A stretch of 64,000 nucleotides of DNA from Loripinus fragilis (GCA_964019695.1 OZ026519.1:27123213-27187212); one strand, 5' to 3'; shown: positions 1-11,689, counted from the first letter of the stretch. Notes: generated from the sequence alone by a model not told the origin. Made by a program: numbers and translations.

Positions 1-138
1 AGACACATAGATGTGTGCTTTGCACGAAATACCCCTAACTTATCCATGCATCATCTAAGCCTGTTACATGTTAAGATAATTATTGGTATAATATGTTCAT
101 GTTGTCTTTGTTCTACATTTTCCTTAGCTTGTTACATA

Positions 139-1069
139 CGAGGGTCATCCAATAAATAGCAGGAATTTCCCTATAATGTAAACGTTCGTACTATTTAAAC
201 ATCACAAATGTAAACTTTAGGTGGCATAACGTGTTTGGCATACAACAACATATCCAAATATTTGATGGAAAGTGAGGTTGTTTGTTGCTTAGCAACGAAA
301 AAATGATATAAACGGTAACCTGGCCAGATTTTCCACATACAAAAATCTTATGCTAGAGAAACGCAGTCTGTCAATTAGCTATTGTCATGTATTTGTACAT
401 GGTTGGTCTTTTACTTTGTTCTAGTTAAATCGTTCTCAATGTAACATATAAAATATGGTCATTAAAATGTACAAGTTAGTCACGGTTGCCTAGCAACCAC
501 GTAGTTGTGGAAATTGGACTATTTGTATATTTTATATTCTTCTGTTGCTAGGCAACAAGGCGTACATTTTATACGTGTGTTTTAATAAAGATATTGTTGT
601 TTTGTTTTGGAATATAGAATATGCTTAATAATTGAAGGGTGATTCAAAATTTTTATACCAACCATCGATAATTTAAGGGCCTGTTCACGACACCTACCCC
701 CATTTCTGATGCCACCATTTTGCATTTTTGTCGCTTTTTTACGTTAAAGATAACTGTCACTTTGACATCTTTCAAATAAAGTCAATGAGGTTTACAGAAT
801 AGATACTTTATGTTGTAGTTTAGATTCTTATTGAAACTGATCTGCACATGCCAATAACCATGGCAATCATTTTAAGACATCTGGCTAGGTTAGCTTTAAT
901 ACCATGTTTTCGTTGCTAAGCAGCAAGCGACATCTCCTTCCAACAACCTTTTGGATATATCATTGCATTCGCAACAAGTTTTGCCATGTTTTGGCTACAT
1001 TTGTTATGTATAAATGGTACGTACTTTTAGATTATAAGAAAACTCCCACTATTTATAGGAGGGCCCTCG
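139..1069. mobile_element. Mariner-like non-autonomous element with TA target duplication
   Basis: The ends are inverted: CGAGGGTCATCCAATAAATAG on the left and CTATTTATAGGAGGGCCCTCG on the right, each bordered by TA. The CGAGGGTCATCC terminus resembles mariner-type ends. The flanks rejoin as CTTGTTACA-TA-TAAGGATAATT, exactly the surrounding satellite unit, so the empty site can be read nearby. There is no long reading frame, so no transposase is encoded. Four RFX-type palindromes of the form GTTGCyTAGCAAC lie inside. Confidence 0.75.
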
Positions 1070-1243
1070 TATAAGGATAATTATGGCTATAATCAGTTTA
1101 TGTTGTCCTTATTCTACTCTAGGATATTTATGGGTATAATGAGTCCTTGTTGTCCTTACTCTACTTTTTCCTAAGCTTGTTACATATAAGGATAATTACG
1201 GCTATAATCAGTCTATGTTGTCCTTACTCTACTTATGTCCTAA

Positions 1244-1561
1244 GTATGTCGGGCCACGTAACGCAGTCCCATATGTGTCTGGCTACAGATGCGTACCTGA
1301 CTGCAGATTCAGGGAGTTCGATCCCGGCCCAGTGCCATACTTTCATGGAGTTTGATCATAAAATAATTTCTACGGTCATTTTCCTCCCTTCCGCTGATTC
1401 ATTCAAGAAGGCTTGTTGTCAGTTACAAGCAAACGTATGTGCACGAATTACTGGTTAACCGCTTGTTCAATTCTGCCCAGGAAAAAGTGTGGTTAGGAGA
1501 ACTGACCGTTCCACCATGACCATAGCTGTTGACTTGGGACGTAGAGCAAGAAAAGAACCAA
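1244..1561 (+). mobile_element. tRNA-derived SINE, family 1, copy 1
   Basis: The head reads GGGCCACGTAACGCAGTC (A-box region), followed by GTTCGATCCCGG (B box), as in a tRNA. The body ends in GTTGACTTGGGACGTAGAGC and a short A-rich tail. ACTTATGTCCTAA precedes it and ACTTATGCCCTAA follows, a 13-bp target duplication within the satellite unit. A short frame running through it is not a gene. Confidence 0.8.
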
Positions 1562-2039
1562 ACTTATGCCCTAATCCTGTTACATAATCTGATAATTATG
1601 GGTATAATGAGTCCATGTTGTCCTTACTCTACTTTTTCCTTAGATTGTTACATATAGGATAATTATGGCTATAATGAGTCCCTATTATCCGTATTCTACT
1701 TATTTCTTAGCCTGTTACTTGCTCACCCTGAGCAATCCCATTCGACCAAAGAAAATTGTACATGTTTCCCATTGACGTTTACTGATTTACTCTTCTGTAA
1801 AAAAGAGCATTTATTTTTCTATATATTTTGTTCTCACTGTGTGTGTTGTTAAAATGGCTATAAACACTGTATTGATATTTAAAGCTGAATAAACTACTTG
1901 TATTTGTGTTACATATGAGGTTAATTATGGCATTAATTGGCCCATGTTGTCATCATCCTACTTATTTCCTGAGCTATAAAAATGACTAAAATGAGTCCAG
2001 ATTGTCCTTATTCAAAGTAAGAAAGACAGCAAGGATCAG

Positions 2040-3500
2040 GAATCGATACAATAATGTATCTCTATTTCTAATGATATTGTGTCTACTAAAATTTATGATA
2101 AAAGTGACGATTTCGATTTTGAAATTGTCAATTTCCCATTTTTAGCTTGTGCTGTTCCTCGCTCTACATCCTATGGCGTCTATATCTCTCAACTCATTCG
2201 TTTTGCTAGAGCATCTAGCCATGTTGCTGACTTCAACACTCGCAATAAATTGTTAACTCAGAAACTTCTTATATTAGGTTATCAGTATCATAAACATTGC
2301 TTTTGTTTATTTTTGTTTTTGTTGATTTACGTCCCATGTCAACAGCTATGGTCATTGCGGGACGGTCAGTTCACCTAACCACACTTTTTTCCTGGGCAAG
2401 CTTGAACAAGCAGTTAACCAGTAATCGTGCACATACTTTCCCTTGTAACTGACAACAACCCTTCATGAATGATTCAGCGGAAGGGAGGAGAATGACCGTA
2501 GAAATTATTTCATGATCAATCTCCACGAAAGTATGGGACCGGGCCGGAATCGAACTCGCGACCCCTGGATCTGCAGTCAGCTTCGCATCTGTAACCAGAC
2601 ACGTTACCGACTGCGCTACGCGGCCCGATATAAACATTGCAAAACCTTTTCTAAATTATGGTGACGATACTATGGTTTGATGTCTAAATTCCAAGTTGGA
2701 CTTAAATCTCTCTTGCGCCAAAGACTTTTGGAACCTGGGTTCTATGGTGATTTGGTGTATAAATTGAAGAAGATTGTTGACTCTAATAATTTTCAGCGAA
2801 GTTTATTAAAATAAATTCCCATTAAAAAAAGATTGGCTCTAACATTAATGTATTGCAACAGACTGCATGCTTGGTGGTCAACCCAATCACAGTTGGCAAC
2901 TTTGCTTTCCTTTTGAATTGCACGCCGGTGGGTCGGACTTCAGACTCTATGACGGTTCCGACTTAGACTTATCTTTTGATGAAATGGTACGGGCCTGATG
3001 CTTTAGCTGTTGTCAGGCCCACAGGGGTTTACTTGTTGGATTTCTTTTGCTCCGGTATTCCGTTTTATGTACTGTTGAGTCATTATCTTTGCTTTATTTC
3101 CTTTGTATATCTTGATTGTTATGTTCTAGGAGATGATGTATGTATAAAATAGGGGTCTTCCATGCAAACCAAACATCTATGTGTCTTGATCTACATCTGA
3201 ACTAAGGGTGAGGTTGGTGCCTTGAAACCGGTTTAAGTCCTCCAGTAAAATATTTTACTGACCATTCCAAGGTGGTACTTCTTTTGTGGATCATTTGTGT
3301 TATTTATGTCTTGTGTTTTTCATTCTTTCGCGTCTGTTCACTGCTATCTTGTGGTCACCTGCTGGGAAAGGGCAAGTCTCTTGGCTCTTGCTTGTGATGT
3401 TCAATTGTGTTTTTGTCACTTTCCCATGTGGTAACCTGGGTCAGGTGTGGTACTTGATTGTATCGATGTCTTATCTTTGCCGTCTTCTTTTATTTTGATA
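2040..3500 (+). pseudogene. Non-LTR retrotransposon fragment: C-terminal end of ORF2 plus 3' region
   Basis: Translation gives STKIYDKSDDFDFEIVNFPF, then STSYGVYISQLIRFARASSH and FNTRNKLLTQKLL. After the SINE interruption it resumes as KFQVGLKSLLRQRL, EPGFYGDLVYKLKKIV and, further on, LQQTACL and CTPVGRTSDSMTVPT. I recognise this as the C-terminal part of a LINE polyprotein common in molluscs and cnidarians. It has frameshifts and an inserted SINE. Roughly the last 500 bases are 3' non-coding sequence shared with the copy at 5845-6435. The 5' part, including the reverse transcriptase core, is absent. Confidence 0.75.
2301..2629 (-). mobile_element. tRNA-derived SINE, family 1, copy 2, inserted in the LINE
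   Basis: It is flanked by perfect 11-bp duplications ATAAACATTGC at 2290-2300 and 2630-2640. On the minus strand the head reads CGGGCCGCGTAGCGCAGTCG and the B box GAGTTCGATTCC, with the A-rich tail at the low-coordinate end. Removing the element and one duplication restores the LINE reading (GYQYHKHCKTFSK). Confidence 0.9.
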
Positions 3501-3509
3501 GCTAAAATG

Positions 3510-4200
3510 GGTGTATTTTTCATGAAAATGCGTATTTAAGTGTGCAATTTCCTTTTAAGTTCAGAGTAACATTCAGACTATTATTCAGATGAAAAACAGC
3601 TTCTGTGTGCCCGTTGTTGCTTGACAACTGGGTTTAATAAGTTTTACCATCAAAGTGCCAATATGGGTATTCCATGTATAAAATGTGCCCTAGAAGAATT
3701 GTGAGATACAAATTCTCATAATTTAACTCGCAGCCAACTCAAGTTCTAATGTGTTTTCAGTATATATCACCGATATAACTGATTACCAAATATTGAAGTC
3801 ACGTATAGGCATACAATTTAGTGCTGCCCTGGAAACTGAAAGCCCTGAAATTTGACGTCCAAGTTGCTTCAAAAAAGTAAATATCAAAATGAAATGCTTT
3901 ATTCTCTAACAGAACACACTTTAATTATTTATGTACAATTTATGATAGGTTCTAAGAGAAAAACTTATCTTTTTAAGAGAAATCGTTCAAGAACGATTCA
4001 GAACATTTTGTATCAGACAGCATTTTAAACGCTTAAAATTTGACTACTCATCTTCGGAGACTGTTTCAAACCAACAAATAAAGTTAAGAGCTATTTTATT
4101 GGTGACTGCGTATTCTTCTAGATCAGATCAATTATTACAAAATATAATAAATAATAACTGAGTGACGGTAATTTCATATTTGTTCAAATAGACACGTAAC
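3510..4200. other. Intergenic, nothing recognised
   Basis: AT-rich sequence with no long frame, no clear inverted repeat and no similarity to the repeat families elsewhere in the window. Confidence 0.5.
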
Positions 4201-4490
4201 ACCTCTTGTAATGAGTCCATGTTGTACTTACACTTCTTATGTCCTAAGCTTGTTACATATAAAGATATTTATGGCTATAATGAGTCAATGTTGTACTTAC
4301 TCTACTTATTTCCTTAGCTTGTTACACATAAGGATAATTATGGGTATGATGAGGCCATGTCATCCTAACTCAACTTCTGTCCATAGATTGTTACATATAA
4401 GGTAACTTATAGCTACCATGAGTCCATGTTGTCATAAGTCTATTTATGTCATTAGCTTGTAACATATGAGGATACTTATGGTTATGTTTT
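4200..4490 (+). repeat. Further units of the 66-bp satellite-like repeat
   Basis: About four diverged units with the same GTTACATATAAGGATA... ATGAGTCCATGTTGT pattern as in the first 2 kb. Short open frames here follow the repeat period and are not coding. Confidence 0.7.
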
Positions 4491-5844
4491 CCTTCGACAC
4501 ATCTCATACGAACATAAATCATTTATATTTTATTGCAGCGGTGTTTAAACCCCTAATCCTCATCTCCGTATAAAGATACATACATTCGTCTGCCACCAGT
4601 TTCTTCAGACCTGTTGTATTTAAACTGCGCATGCTCAGAAGCTTTTTAATTTTCAATTAAATTAAAACTTTAACAACAATATTGGATATGCAAACAGCCA
4701 GCTGATCGACGTGTATTGAGTATAATTCATGACAAAAAAATAGCATATTTGTGTGTATATTTATCTCAAGCTCCACTACAGCCATAGTCTAGGTCCATTC
4801 GTCAGAGACTTGGTTTGCAATCCACAAACAATAGAAGAACTTTTACAAGTTAAACCTGAAACAAACTAGAATAATATTATCTTCTAATATTACCTTCGTC
4901 TTGATTTTCTTTTACAAAAATGAAAAGTGTACGAAATGTTACTACTATAATTAACCTTATATGTACTGTGTAGCTTTATGGATGAAATGTGCTAATGCCA
5001 TTACACATGATCTTGATGCTTGCGTAAACTCGAATAGGAAGAGGTATATATGTTTTCATTAATTAAAGCGTAGAATGATGTGAAATTGTTTATGCAATAG
5101 GCTAACTACGAAATTAGCTGCAATAAAATTCATTAAATTGGTTGATTAACCCAGAATATACATGTACGCTGGTAAAAATAATATTCGATGTACGCTGGTA
5201 AAAAAGAATATTCGAAATGACTTAGTAAAGTAAGGAAGAAGGCATAGATCAGTAATCAATACTCATTTTCCTATTTGGAAAACTATACGTTATAATATTT
5301 CGATAGATAAACAAAATAACTTTGAAGCGTAACAGCATTTACAAAATACAGTGTGCACTTCGATAAAAAAAAAAGCTTCAGTAATTTATTCACTTTTAGC
5401 ACAAACTATTTAACAAACACAGATTTCTGCATCAATATTTTGAAATATAAATACCCACGATTCATTAATCAGAGGTCATAGTACATCTATATAAGATGCT
5501 ATACAAGCATCTGTTTGTGCTAACTATTAGAAATTAACAAAATTATTATAACCTTCATTTGATCTATTTTTCTTTTTTTGTGGTAAAACAGATATATTTA
5601 CCTTCCATTGCATCTTCCTTATATCTATACTTGCCAATCTGTTCACCCCAGAAACTCGTTGATTTCACCATCTGATTGCCATCTTTAACACTTCTTTTGG
5701 TTTCTTTTTTCCTGAAATTCTGCCTGCTTCTAATGCATACCAATTTGGCAATAATATCCAGTCTTTTTACACATAACTCAGAAAACTAGATACTTATGTT
5801 AAGTTACCTTCAGTTGAACTTAACAACAATGGGATAGACGAGAC
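4491..5844. other. Intergenic, nothing recognised
   Basis: AT-rich DNA without a convincing ORF. A short local duplication of the ATGTACGCTGGTAAAAA type occurs near 5160-5210. The left end of the next LINE copy is truncated around 5840. Confidence 0.5.
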
Positions 5845-6435
5845 CAGACATAACCCAATCAGGGTTGGCTGCTTCGCTTTCCTCTTAGATTGCATGCCCG
5901 TGGGTTGGACTTCAGACTCTATGGCGTTTCCAACTTAAAGACTTATCTATTGATGAGATGGTAGGGAGCAGACGCTTTGGCTATTGTCAGGCCACGGGTT
6001 TACCTATATGATTTCTTTTGCTCCGGTATTCAGCTTCATGTACTGTTGAGTCCTTATATTTGCTTTATCTCCTTTTTATATCTTGATTGTTATATTCTAG
6101 GAGATAATGCATGGATAATATAGGAGTCTTTCATGCAAACCAAACATCTATGTGTCTTGGTCCGGTGAGGTTGGAGCCATAAAACTGGTTTAAACCCTCC
6201 AGTAAAATATTTTACTGACCATTCCAAGGCGGTACTTCTTTTGTGGATCATTTATGTTTTTGTTATGCTTTTACGTCTGTTCATTGCTGCTTTGTGGTCA
6301 CCTTCTGGGAAAGGGCTGGCCTCTTGGCTCTCGTTGTGATGTTAATTGTGTTTGTGTCACTTTCCTATGTGGTATCCTTGGTGAGATGTGGTACTTGATT
6401 TTATCGATTCATGATCTTTGCCAACTTTCTTACTT
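5845..6435 (+). mobile_element. 5'-truncated LINE copy (3' end only)
   Basis: It opens with the coding tail NPIRVGCFAFLLDCMPVG and a terminal TSDSMAFPT, then runs colinear with 2880-3500 through the same 3' region (TTGCTCCGGTATTC, CTCCAGTAAAATATTTTACTG, GGTGGTACTTCTTTTGTGGA-like blocks). Both copies stop at nearly the same place, which marks the natural 3' end of the family; the ragged 5' side is typical LINE truncation. Confidence 0.75.
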
Positions 6436-6439
6436 AAAT

Positions 6440-7075
6440 TAGATACTGTAAGGGCTTAATTAGCCCTTATAAGATCTTATAATAGTATTCATATTCTAAT
6501 CTATTCGAACCATCCCAATATTGTAAAGTATCCTAGTTTTTAATGATTGAGTGTGTATATGCTGGTTACAATGCTACAGTTTGTATATGCTACTTCAAGT
6601 GAACATGCATTCCTTGCGCGATATCAGTAAGAATTGTTTTGACTGCAGTGTGTTAAGCATAAGTTTATCAAAATATCTTTATTTGAAATCACGTTTTTAT
6701 ACTTCTTGCCTCACATACTACTTGAATCTTGCTGGAGTTTTAACAAACATATTCTGTAACATAAATAATTTGTTGATTCAATATAGAGGGTGGGTGGGTG
6801 AGGTGAGTGTACGTCTTTTTCATCTTCGATGATGTATCTATACTTCTACCACGACCTCTAAGTAATGGCCCTCGATTCATTCAATGCATTTACCGTTACA
6901 GGCATGCCTCATTGCGTTTTGTGGAAGTATACTATTTATAATTTCCACACGTAAACTTAATTCGCCACGTGAAAATCATTCTCCAGTGAATTCTACTTTT
7001 CACGTAAATTTAACTCTCATTTACAATAAACTCCATTGTAAGCGCCAACTTCCTTTTCTTGCCCAGAAACTTAGT
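6440..7075. other. Intergenic, nothing recognised
   Basis: No repeat family or protein similarity seen. Several short frames are open but have no domain-like content. Confidence 0.45.
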
Positions 7076-7435
7076 GCAAACAAATATAAATTTCACTATA
7101 ATGAGTCCATTTTGTCCTTATTCTACTTATTTCCTGAGTCACTTACAAATATGGATATTTATGGCTATAATTAGTCCTTATTGTCCTGATTCTACTTATG
7201 TCATTGTGGCTATAATGAGTCGAAGTTGTCCTTATTCTACTTATGTCATTATGGCTATAATGAGTCGAAGTTGTCCTTATTCTACTTATGTCATTATGGC
7301 TATAATGAGTCGAAGTTGTCCTTATTCTACTTATGTCATTATGGCTATAATGAGTCGAAGTTGTCCTTATTCTACATATTTCCTTAGTTTGGCACATGTA
7401 TAAGGAAAAGTATGGTTATAATGAGTCTATATTTA
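7076..7435 (+). repeat. Minisatellite of 45-bp units from the satellite-like family
   Basis: The TCATTATGGCTATAATGAGT... CTTATTCTACTTATG unit is repeated almost perfectly four times between about 7200 and 7375, flanked by diverged longer units. The near identity indicates recent local expansion. Since 45 is a multiple of three, frames on both strands stay open; these are artefacts. Confidence 0.85.
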
Positions 7436-7599
7436 TTCTTTGACTTTTCGCTTACTGTAAAGGCGGCACCTCATGAATGCGTAATTAGGACTGGTCAACC
7501 TTAGACATAGGTAAAGCTGAAAATGAGGCGTGGTTTTATTCAAAAGTAACTGTACCATCTTGTGCCATTACCTCAGTATAGACGCAAAACACACTATTT

Positions 7600-7800
7600 A
7601 GTCCTTAAAACGCCAGCAAAATAACTACAGCTGAAAATGGCTATTTAACGTAAGCATAGAGGCAAACATTGTGGACCCAGATCAGACTGTTCCTACAGGA
7701 GCAGTCTGATCTGGGTCCACACTGTTTGTCTATGAGGCTTCAGATATTTTAGTGGACGACAAAATATACATTTTGTGATTATGCGCTTTAAGGTTTAATA
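7600..7800. mobile_element. Palindromic MITE, family A, partial copy
   Basis: A hairpin centred near 7697 has arms containing TGGACCCAGATCAGACTG and its complement, bordered by GAGGCAAAC / GTTTGTCTATGAG and ending in GCGCTTTAAGG. It matches the fuller copies at 20810-21049, 35049-35288 and 56288-56523. Confidence 0.7.
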
Positions 7801-9865
7801 AATGTGAGTTCAGTGTGTATACGGTTAGGATTTTCATGAAATGCACGCACGTTTGCGCGGCCCAAACAACTTATTTATTCTTTACCAAATTATAAATAGA
7901 ACTTGATATCCCTTGGTTAGCAGATGAAATAGCCGAACCACGCCCATATATGAATATTAAAGTTGCCTCCTTTACAGGAAGCGAAAAGTCTATTAATACT
8001 GCCTAGTCTTCTAATTATAAACTAATAATGGAAGTGAAATTTTTCAAGATTGTTATTTAATGGTTTGGAGAACGTTTTTGCAAACAGTTTCAGCTGGGTT
8101 AGTTAGTAAAACATTTTTGGTGAGTAGTTCTTTATTATGGTCCAAAGCAACATGTATCCTTAATTGGTGTGTGGGTCCACCTTTTCACGATGGCCTACAT
8201 CCAATCCCTTGACTCCAATATGGAGCTGAGTATTTAGTTTGTAAAATAAGATATTGCATCAAAATAGATGTTATGCACTAATAATACATAATAAAGGATT
8301 CATTATTTTCAAAATACGTAAGAAGTTCATGAGCTCGATCCATTTATTGACAGCATGCTAAATAGTATTGTTTTCAGCTTTAATATAAAGACAAAGAGCA
8401 TGTTGAGTATAACACCTAGTAAGAATTGATGAGTCAGAAAGACGATTAGCGCTATCAAGTGTTCTACATCCAAGTTGCGAAGTGAAGGGAGCAAACTAAT
8501 TTTGAAAGCGTCAGATGTGTCCTAATTCAATTATTGTGGTAGTTACAAGTAAATCAGAAATTCATGTAACATTTCTACTTTCCTGTAAGATAACCATTTT
8601 ACGTATACCTTGTGATCGTTTATTGAGTCTACAGGTACGAATATCTAAAGAAACATATTACCTTAATTGATACTAAATATAATCAGTAAAGTTAAGTGGT
8701 TTAAGACAGACAAAATAAGCCAGGAATACTTGTTTAAAGAGATCAAAAACATAAAATTGAGTATCTATCGAGCGAACAGTTTTATAGCGTTGTTTTCGGT
8801 TGCTAAGAACAAATTTTTCGATTGTCGAAACGACGATTGCCAAAAGAAAATTTAACGTTATCAGTCCCCATAATTTGGCCTCGATTCGAAAAACTGTGGG
8901 GTTTCAAACCAGGTAAGATTCAAACCAGTCCTGCACATATGACTACAGAGAAGTGCTAGAATATCTATGCAAATAACAAAGGCGCAGTTCAGACTGTGCA
9001 GATGTGTGAGCTGGTCTGCGCCTTTGTTCTTCACATGAAGCAGTCAGGTCTATGCTGTTTTGGCAATCGCGAACGCCTTTAAAAAAGTTTATGATTACAC
9101 CCAGCGTGATACTGCAATCGCAAGTAATGTGTATGATTTCATCAAATATATTTCATTTCATAAACTGTCCTGTTGTGCAGTTGTCAAATGGGTTGCTAAT
9201 TAATGTGCTGATAAGACACGTTGGTGTTGGGCCGCGTCAAAACCAACCATCATAGCAAAATCTTTTATGCAACTTTGAATTGAGTCTGGACACACACATA
9301 TATAGTATATTCATCAGAAGCAAAATGTTGACTGTACAGAAGCGCAGACCAATCATAAGTTCAACATTTGCTGTCGTGCAGTTGCTTATCAGTTTTACTG
9401 CTATATTAAAGCCTGCTTACACCTTAAAGGCCCAGTGACCTTCAGTGTTTGTACGCTGATAACACTAAATTTGGGGCATTATAAATCTAGTTAAAGACTT
9501 TAAGTGATAGGATCTTTTGGATTTACTTTTTGTATGGACTTGTTGAAATGTATAGTTTGTCATTCATTACATTTATAACGAGCAATTATTATTTGCGATC
9601 ATTAAGGTCTTTAAGAAAAAAATCTGGGCTTTGTGCTTGCAATACATTTTCACCAGATATAATTTCACCAAAGGAAAATATTATTGAGCCGTCACATTAT
9701 ATGTTTTGATATGTATGGCATATCAGAAAACCCGTTTTTGTTGCATGTGAACAACACAGGCGAAGATCAATGTGCAGGCTGATCAGCGACATTGTTGTTC
9801 GCTCCTTAGATAGCACATAAAATTTCAATGTTCAAGAGTCTAGTAAGTCCCTTTAGCTGAGCAGA
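7801..9865. other. Intergenic, mostly unrecognised; one hairpin
   Basis: No gene seen. A hairpin at about 8970-9035 has arms AACAAAGGCGCAG and CTGCGCCTTTGTT; a related hairpin with CAAAGGTGCAGAC occurs at 56585-56640. The rest is AT-rich and featureless to me. Confidence 0.45.
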
Positions 9866-9869
9866 TTGT

Positions 9870-10085
9870 TCTGAGTGTAACCTGGTCCCGAGGTTTAAAA
9901 ACGTTTTGATGCTCAACTCAGCTGCGAATGAATTCTATCATGCTCATAAAAGGTAAAATGGTGAAAAATATTTTCTTGCTTAAAAACTCTCAGATTTTGT
10001 ATATATGATAAATTTCATGCGCAGTTGAGTTGAGCATGAATAAAAGTTTTATAATCTCGAGACCTGGTCGTAAATCCATGGGACC
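9870..10085. mobile_element. MITE-like element, family G
   Basis: The inverted ends read CTGGTCCCGAGGTTTAAAAACG with TGATGCTCAACTCAGCTG on the left, and CAGTTGAGTTGAGCATGAAT with TTATAATCTCGAGACCTGGTC on the right. Related copies lie at 43588-43825, 37170-37270 and 59685-59875. Confidence 0.6.
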
Positions 10086-10920
10086 TGATGACCAGGAAGT
10101 ACATAACTACTTGTAAAGTAGCCATCGGAAGTTTAATAAGCTATAAGTACAAATTAGAGGATGTTTACGTTGATTGATATGAAGATCATATGAATCGAAC
10201 TTGTAAAAGTGTAAACAGGATATATACAAAAACAATGGAAAATAAAAACTATGCTGCAGTCACGGGAGCAGACTCTTCACGGATGTCATACGACGAGAAA
10301 CGTTAGTATCATGGAAGTTATTGCTAGTGGAATTCCCTGAGCGGGGAGCCCGCAGTCCTTGGAATGGTTGTAAGACGTTTGGTGGGGCGGGGGGGGGGGG
10401 GGGGGGTGGGCTACAAAATGCTAATCGTTCAAGTGTTAGCCTCGATAGAGCCATGTTCACAAATACCAGAGTTTTGTATTGGCTTCCTCGTTAACAAGAC
10501 CCCGAGATTATTTCAACTCATAACAACTTTTAAAAGTGCTGAAAAATAACGACTTTTCCTGGTATCAAACTCTCAGATGTATTTTTCATGCTAATAAATA
10601 TTAAAATGCCAATTGTTCGAAATTTAACAATTATCAGCATGATAAATTTCATGAATGCTTAGGTGAGTTGGACCGGTATCCATATTTCGGTGATAATGGC
10701 AAAAAATAATATCAGTTAGGTCTTACAAATTGCTGCATATATCTTGGGTATTTGTAGAGGCATGGATACAGAAAGTACCCGGTAAACGATGGCACTGAAA
10801 CCGATCTAGATCATTACGCATCTTCGCAAGCCATTTTGGCGGTCAATACAGGGGAAACAATCTATATACATTTATTTATTGAAATACTTCATCATTATGT
10901 CCCATAGAGACCCAAGGAGT
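10086..10920. other. Intergenic; G-run and degenerate family G sequence
   Basis: It contains a poly-G tract near 10384-10406 and a weak family G remnant around 10560-10680 (CTCAGATGTATTTTTCATGC... GCTTAGGTGAGTTGGACCGG). Frames reading through the G tract give poly-proline or poly-glycine and are not genes. Confidence 0.4.
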
Positions 10921-10924
10921 GCAG

Positions 10925-11050
10925 GTCCTAGCGTCTGATTGGTTGAAAATAGTTTTTTGATTGCTTCTCTTTCAGCCAATCAGAGGCGTGGCATCGGAGG
11001 ACGAGGTATAAATGCTTTTTAAAAAAATCTCAGTCGCTCCCTTATAAGCT
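10925..11050 (+). promoter_or_regulatory. Promoter-like segment: paired CCAAT boxes and a TATA-like box
   Basis: TCTGATTGG and, about 40 bases on, CCAATCAGAG form opposed CCAAT (NF-Y type) boxes. GAGGTATAAATGC follows about 25 bases later, then a pyrimidine-flanked CTCAGTCGCTCC. The spacing fits a compact polymerase II promoter, but no ORF follows before a poly-G tract at 11110. It could equally be a palindromic repeat with chance motifs. Confidence 0.3.
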
Positions 11051-11689
11051 CCCGTCTGTGTTCTCAAGCTCTCATGCAAGCTCCAAACTTTGTGACAACT
11101 ATCAAACTCGGGGGGGGGGGGGGGGGGGTGTAACTACCTATATATGACAAAGCACGGATGTGCGGCGCGAATAGCCCCCTTTTCAGCGCTGCCAGGTATA
11201 CAATAAGCCCCCTTTTTCTAAGAAAAAGTATATGACTGACCCAGTTTTTCATCAGAGTCCCCACTCCCACCACCCCATATTTCAATGGACCCGTTTTCTG
11301 ACATCCCTCTTTAAAAATACTTATATTTTTGCTCAGATATTCAGCTCAGAAACCAAAATTGTAATATTTATTTGTGAACTTTGTTTACATACAGCAAAGA
11401 GGGTATATAAAAATAATAGAACAGTATATGAATTTGTACACATTTTTTTTCAATCAAGTATATGAATAGGTCATATTTTTTGAAGACCAAGTATATGATT
11501 GAGGTAGGGTTTAAAAATCTGGCCCGCACACCCGTACCAAAATTACCCCCAAGTTATCCCCCCCCCCGAGCTATCAAATAGGGCGGGGTACACAGAAAGA
11601 CCCTGAAGGACAAGGCATGAGGGGTCCCTTTTAAAATCACAGCTTGCTATTTAAAATACTGATCTCTAATACGTTGATGGCTAGAAAAA
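11051..11689. other. Intergenic with poly-G/poly-C tracts
   Basis: A G tract near 11110-11128 and C tract near 11560 bracket AT-rich DNA. Short phrases recur (TATATGACTGACCC... AAGTATATGAATAGG). No gene seen. Confidence 0.4.

Larger units (their letters stand above)
50..2010 (+). repeat. Decayed tandem array, about 66-bp unit, with insertions
   Basis: The unit reads roughly GTTACATATAAGGATAATTA, then a GGCTATAATGAGTCC segment, then TTGTCCTTATTCTACTTATTT and a CCTTAGCTT end. Recognisable units lie at about 50-138, 1070-1243, 1565-1735 and 1905-2010. The gaps are later insertions: a mariner-like element, a SINE and a LINE tail. The same unit reappears near 4200 and 7080, so it is a dispersed satellite-like family. 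Short reading frames across it are by-products of the repeat. Confidence 0.75.

Noticed and set aside
7200..7375. CRISPR-like array
   Set aside because: Units are contiguous with no unique spacers, in a eukaryotic genome; it is a minisatellite.
7143..7403. Frames on both strands with repeated SRSCPYSTYVIMAIM or RIRTTSTHYSHND peptides
   Set aside because: Period-45 minisatellite artefact; both strands open because 45 is divisible by three.
7660..7735. microRNA precursors at the many perfect hairpins (families A, E, F, K)
   Set aside because: The hairpins are multi-copy MITE centres with defined transposon ends; copy number in one window argues against microRNA genes.
10260..11285. Frames with poly-proline or poly-glycine at G/C tracts
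   Set aside because: Homopolymer translation only; no conserved flanks.
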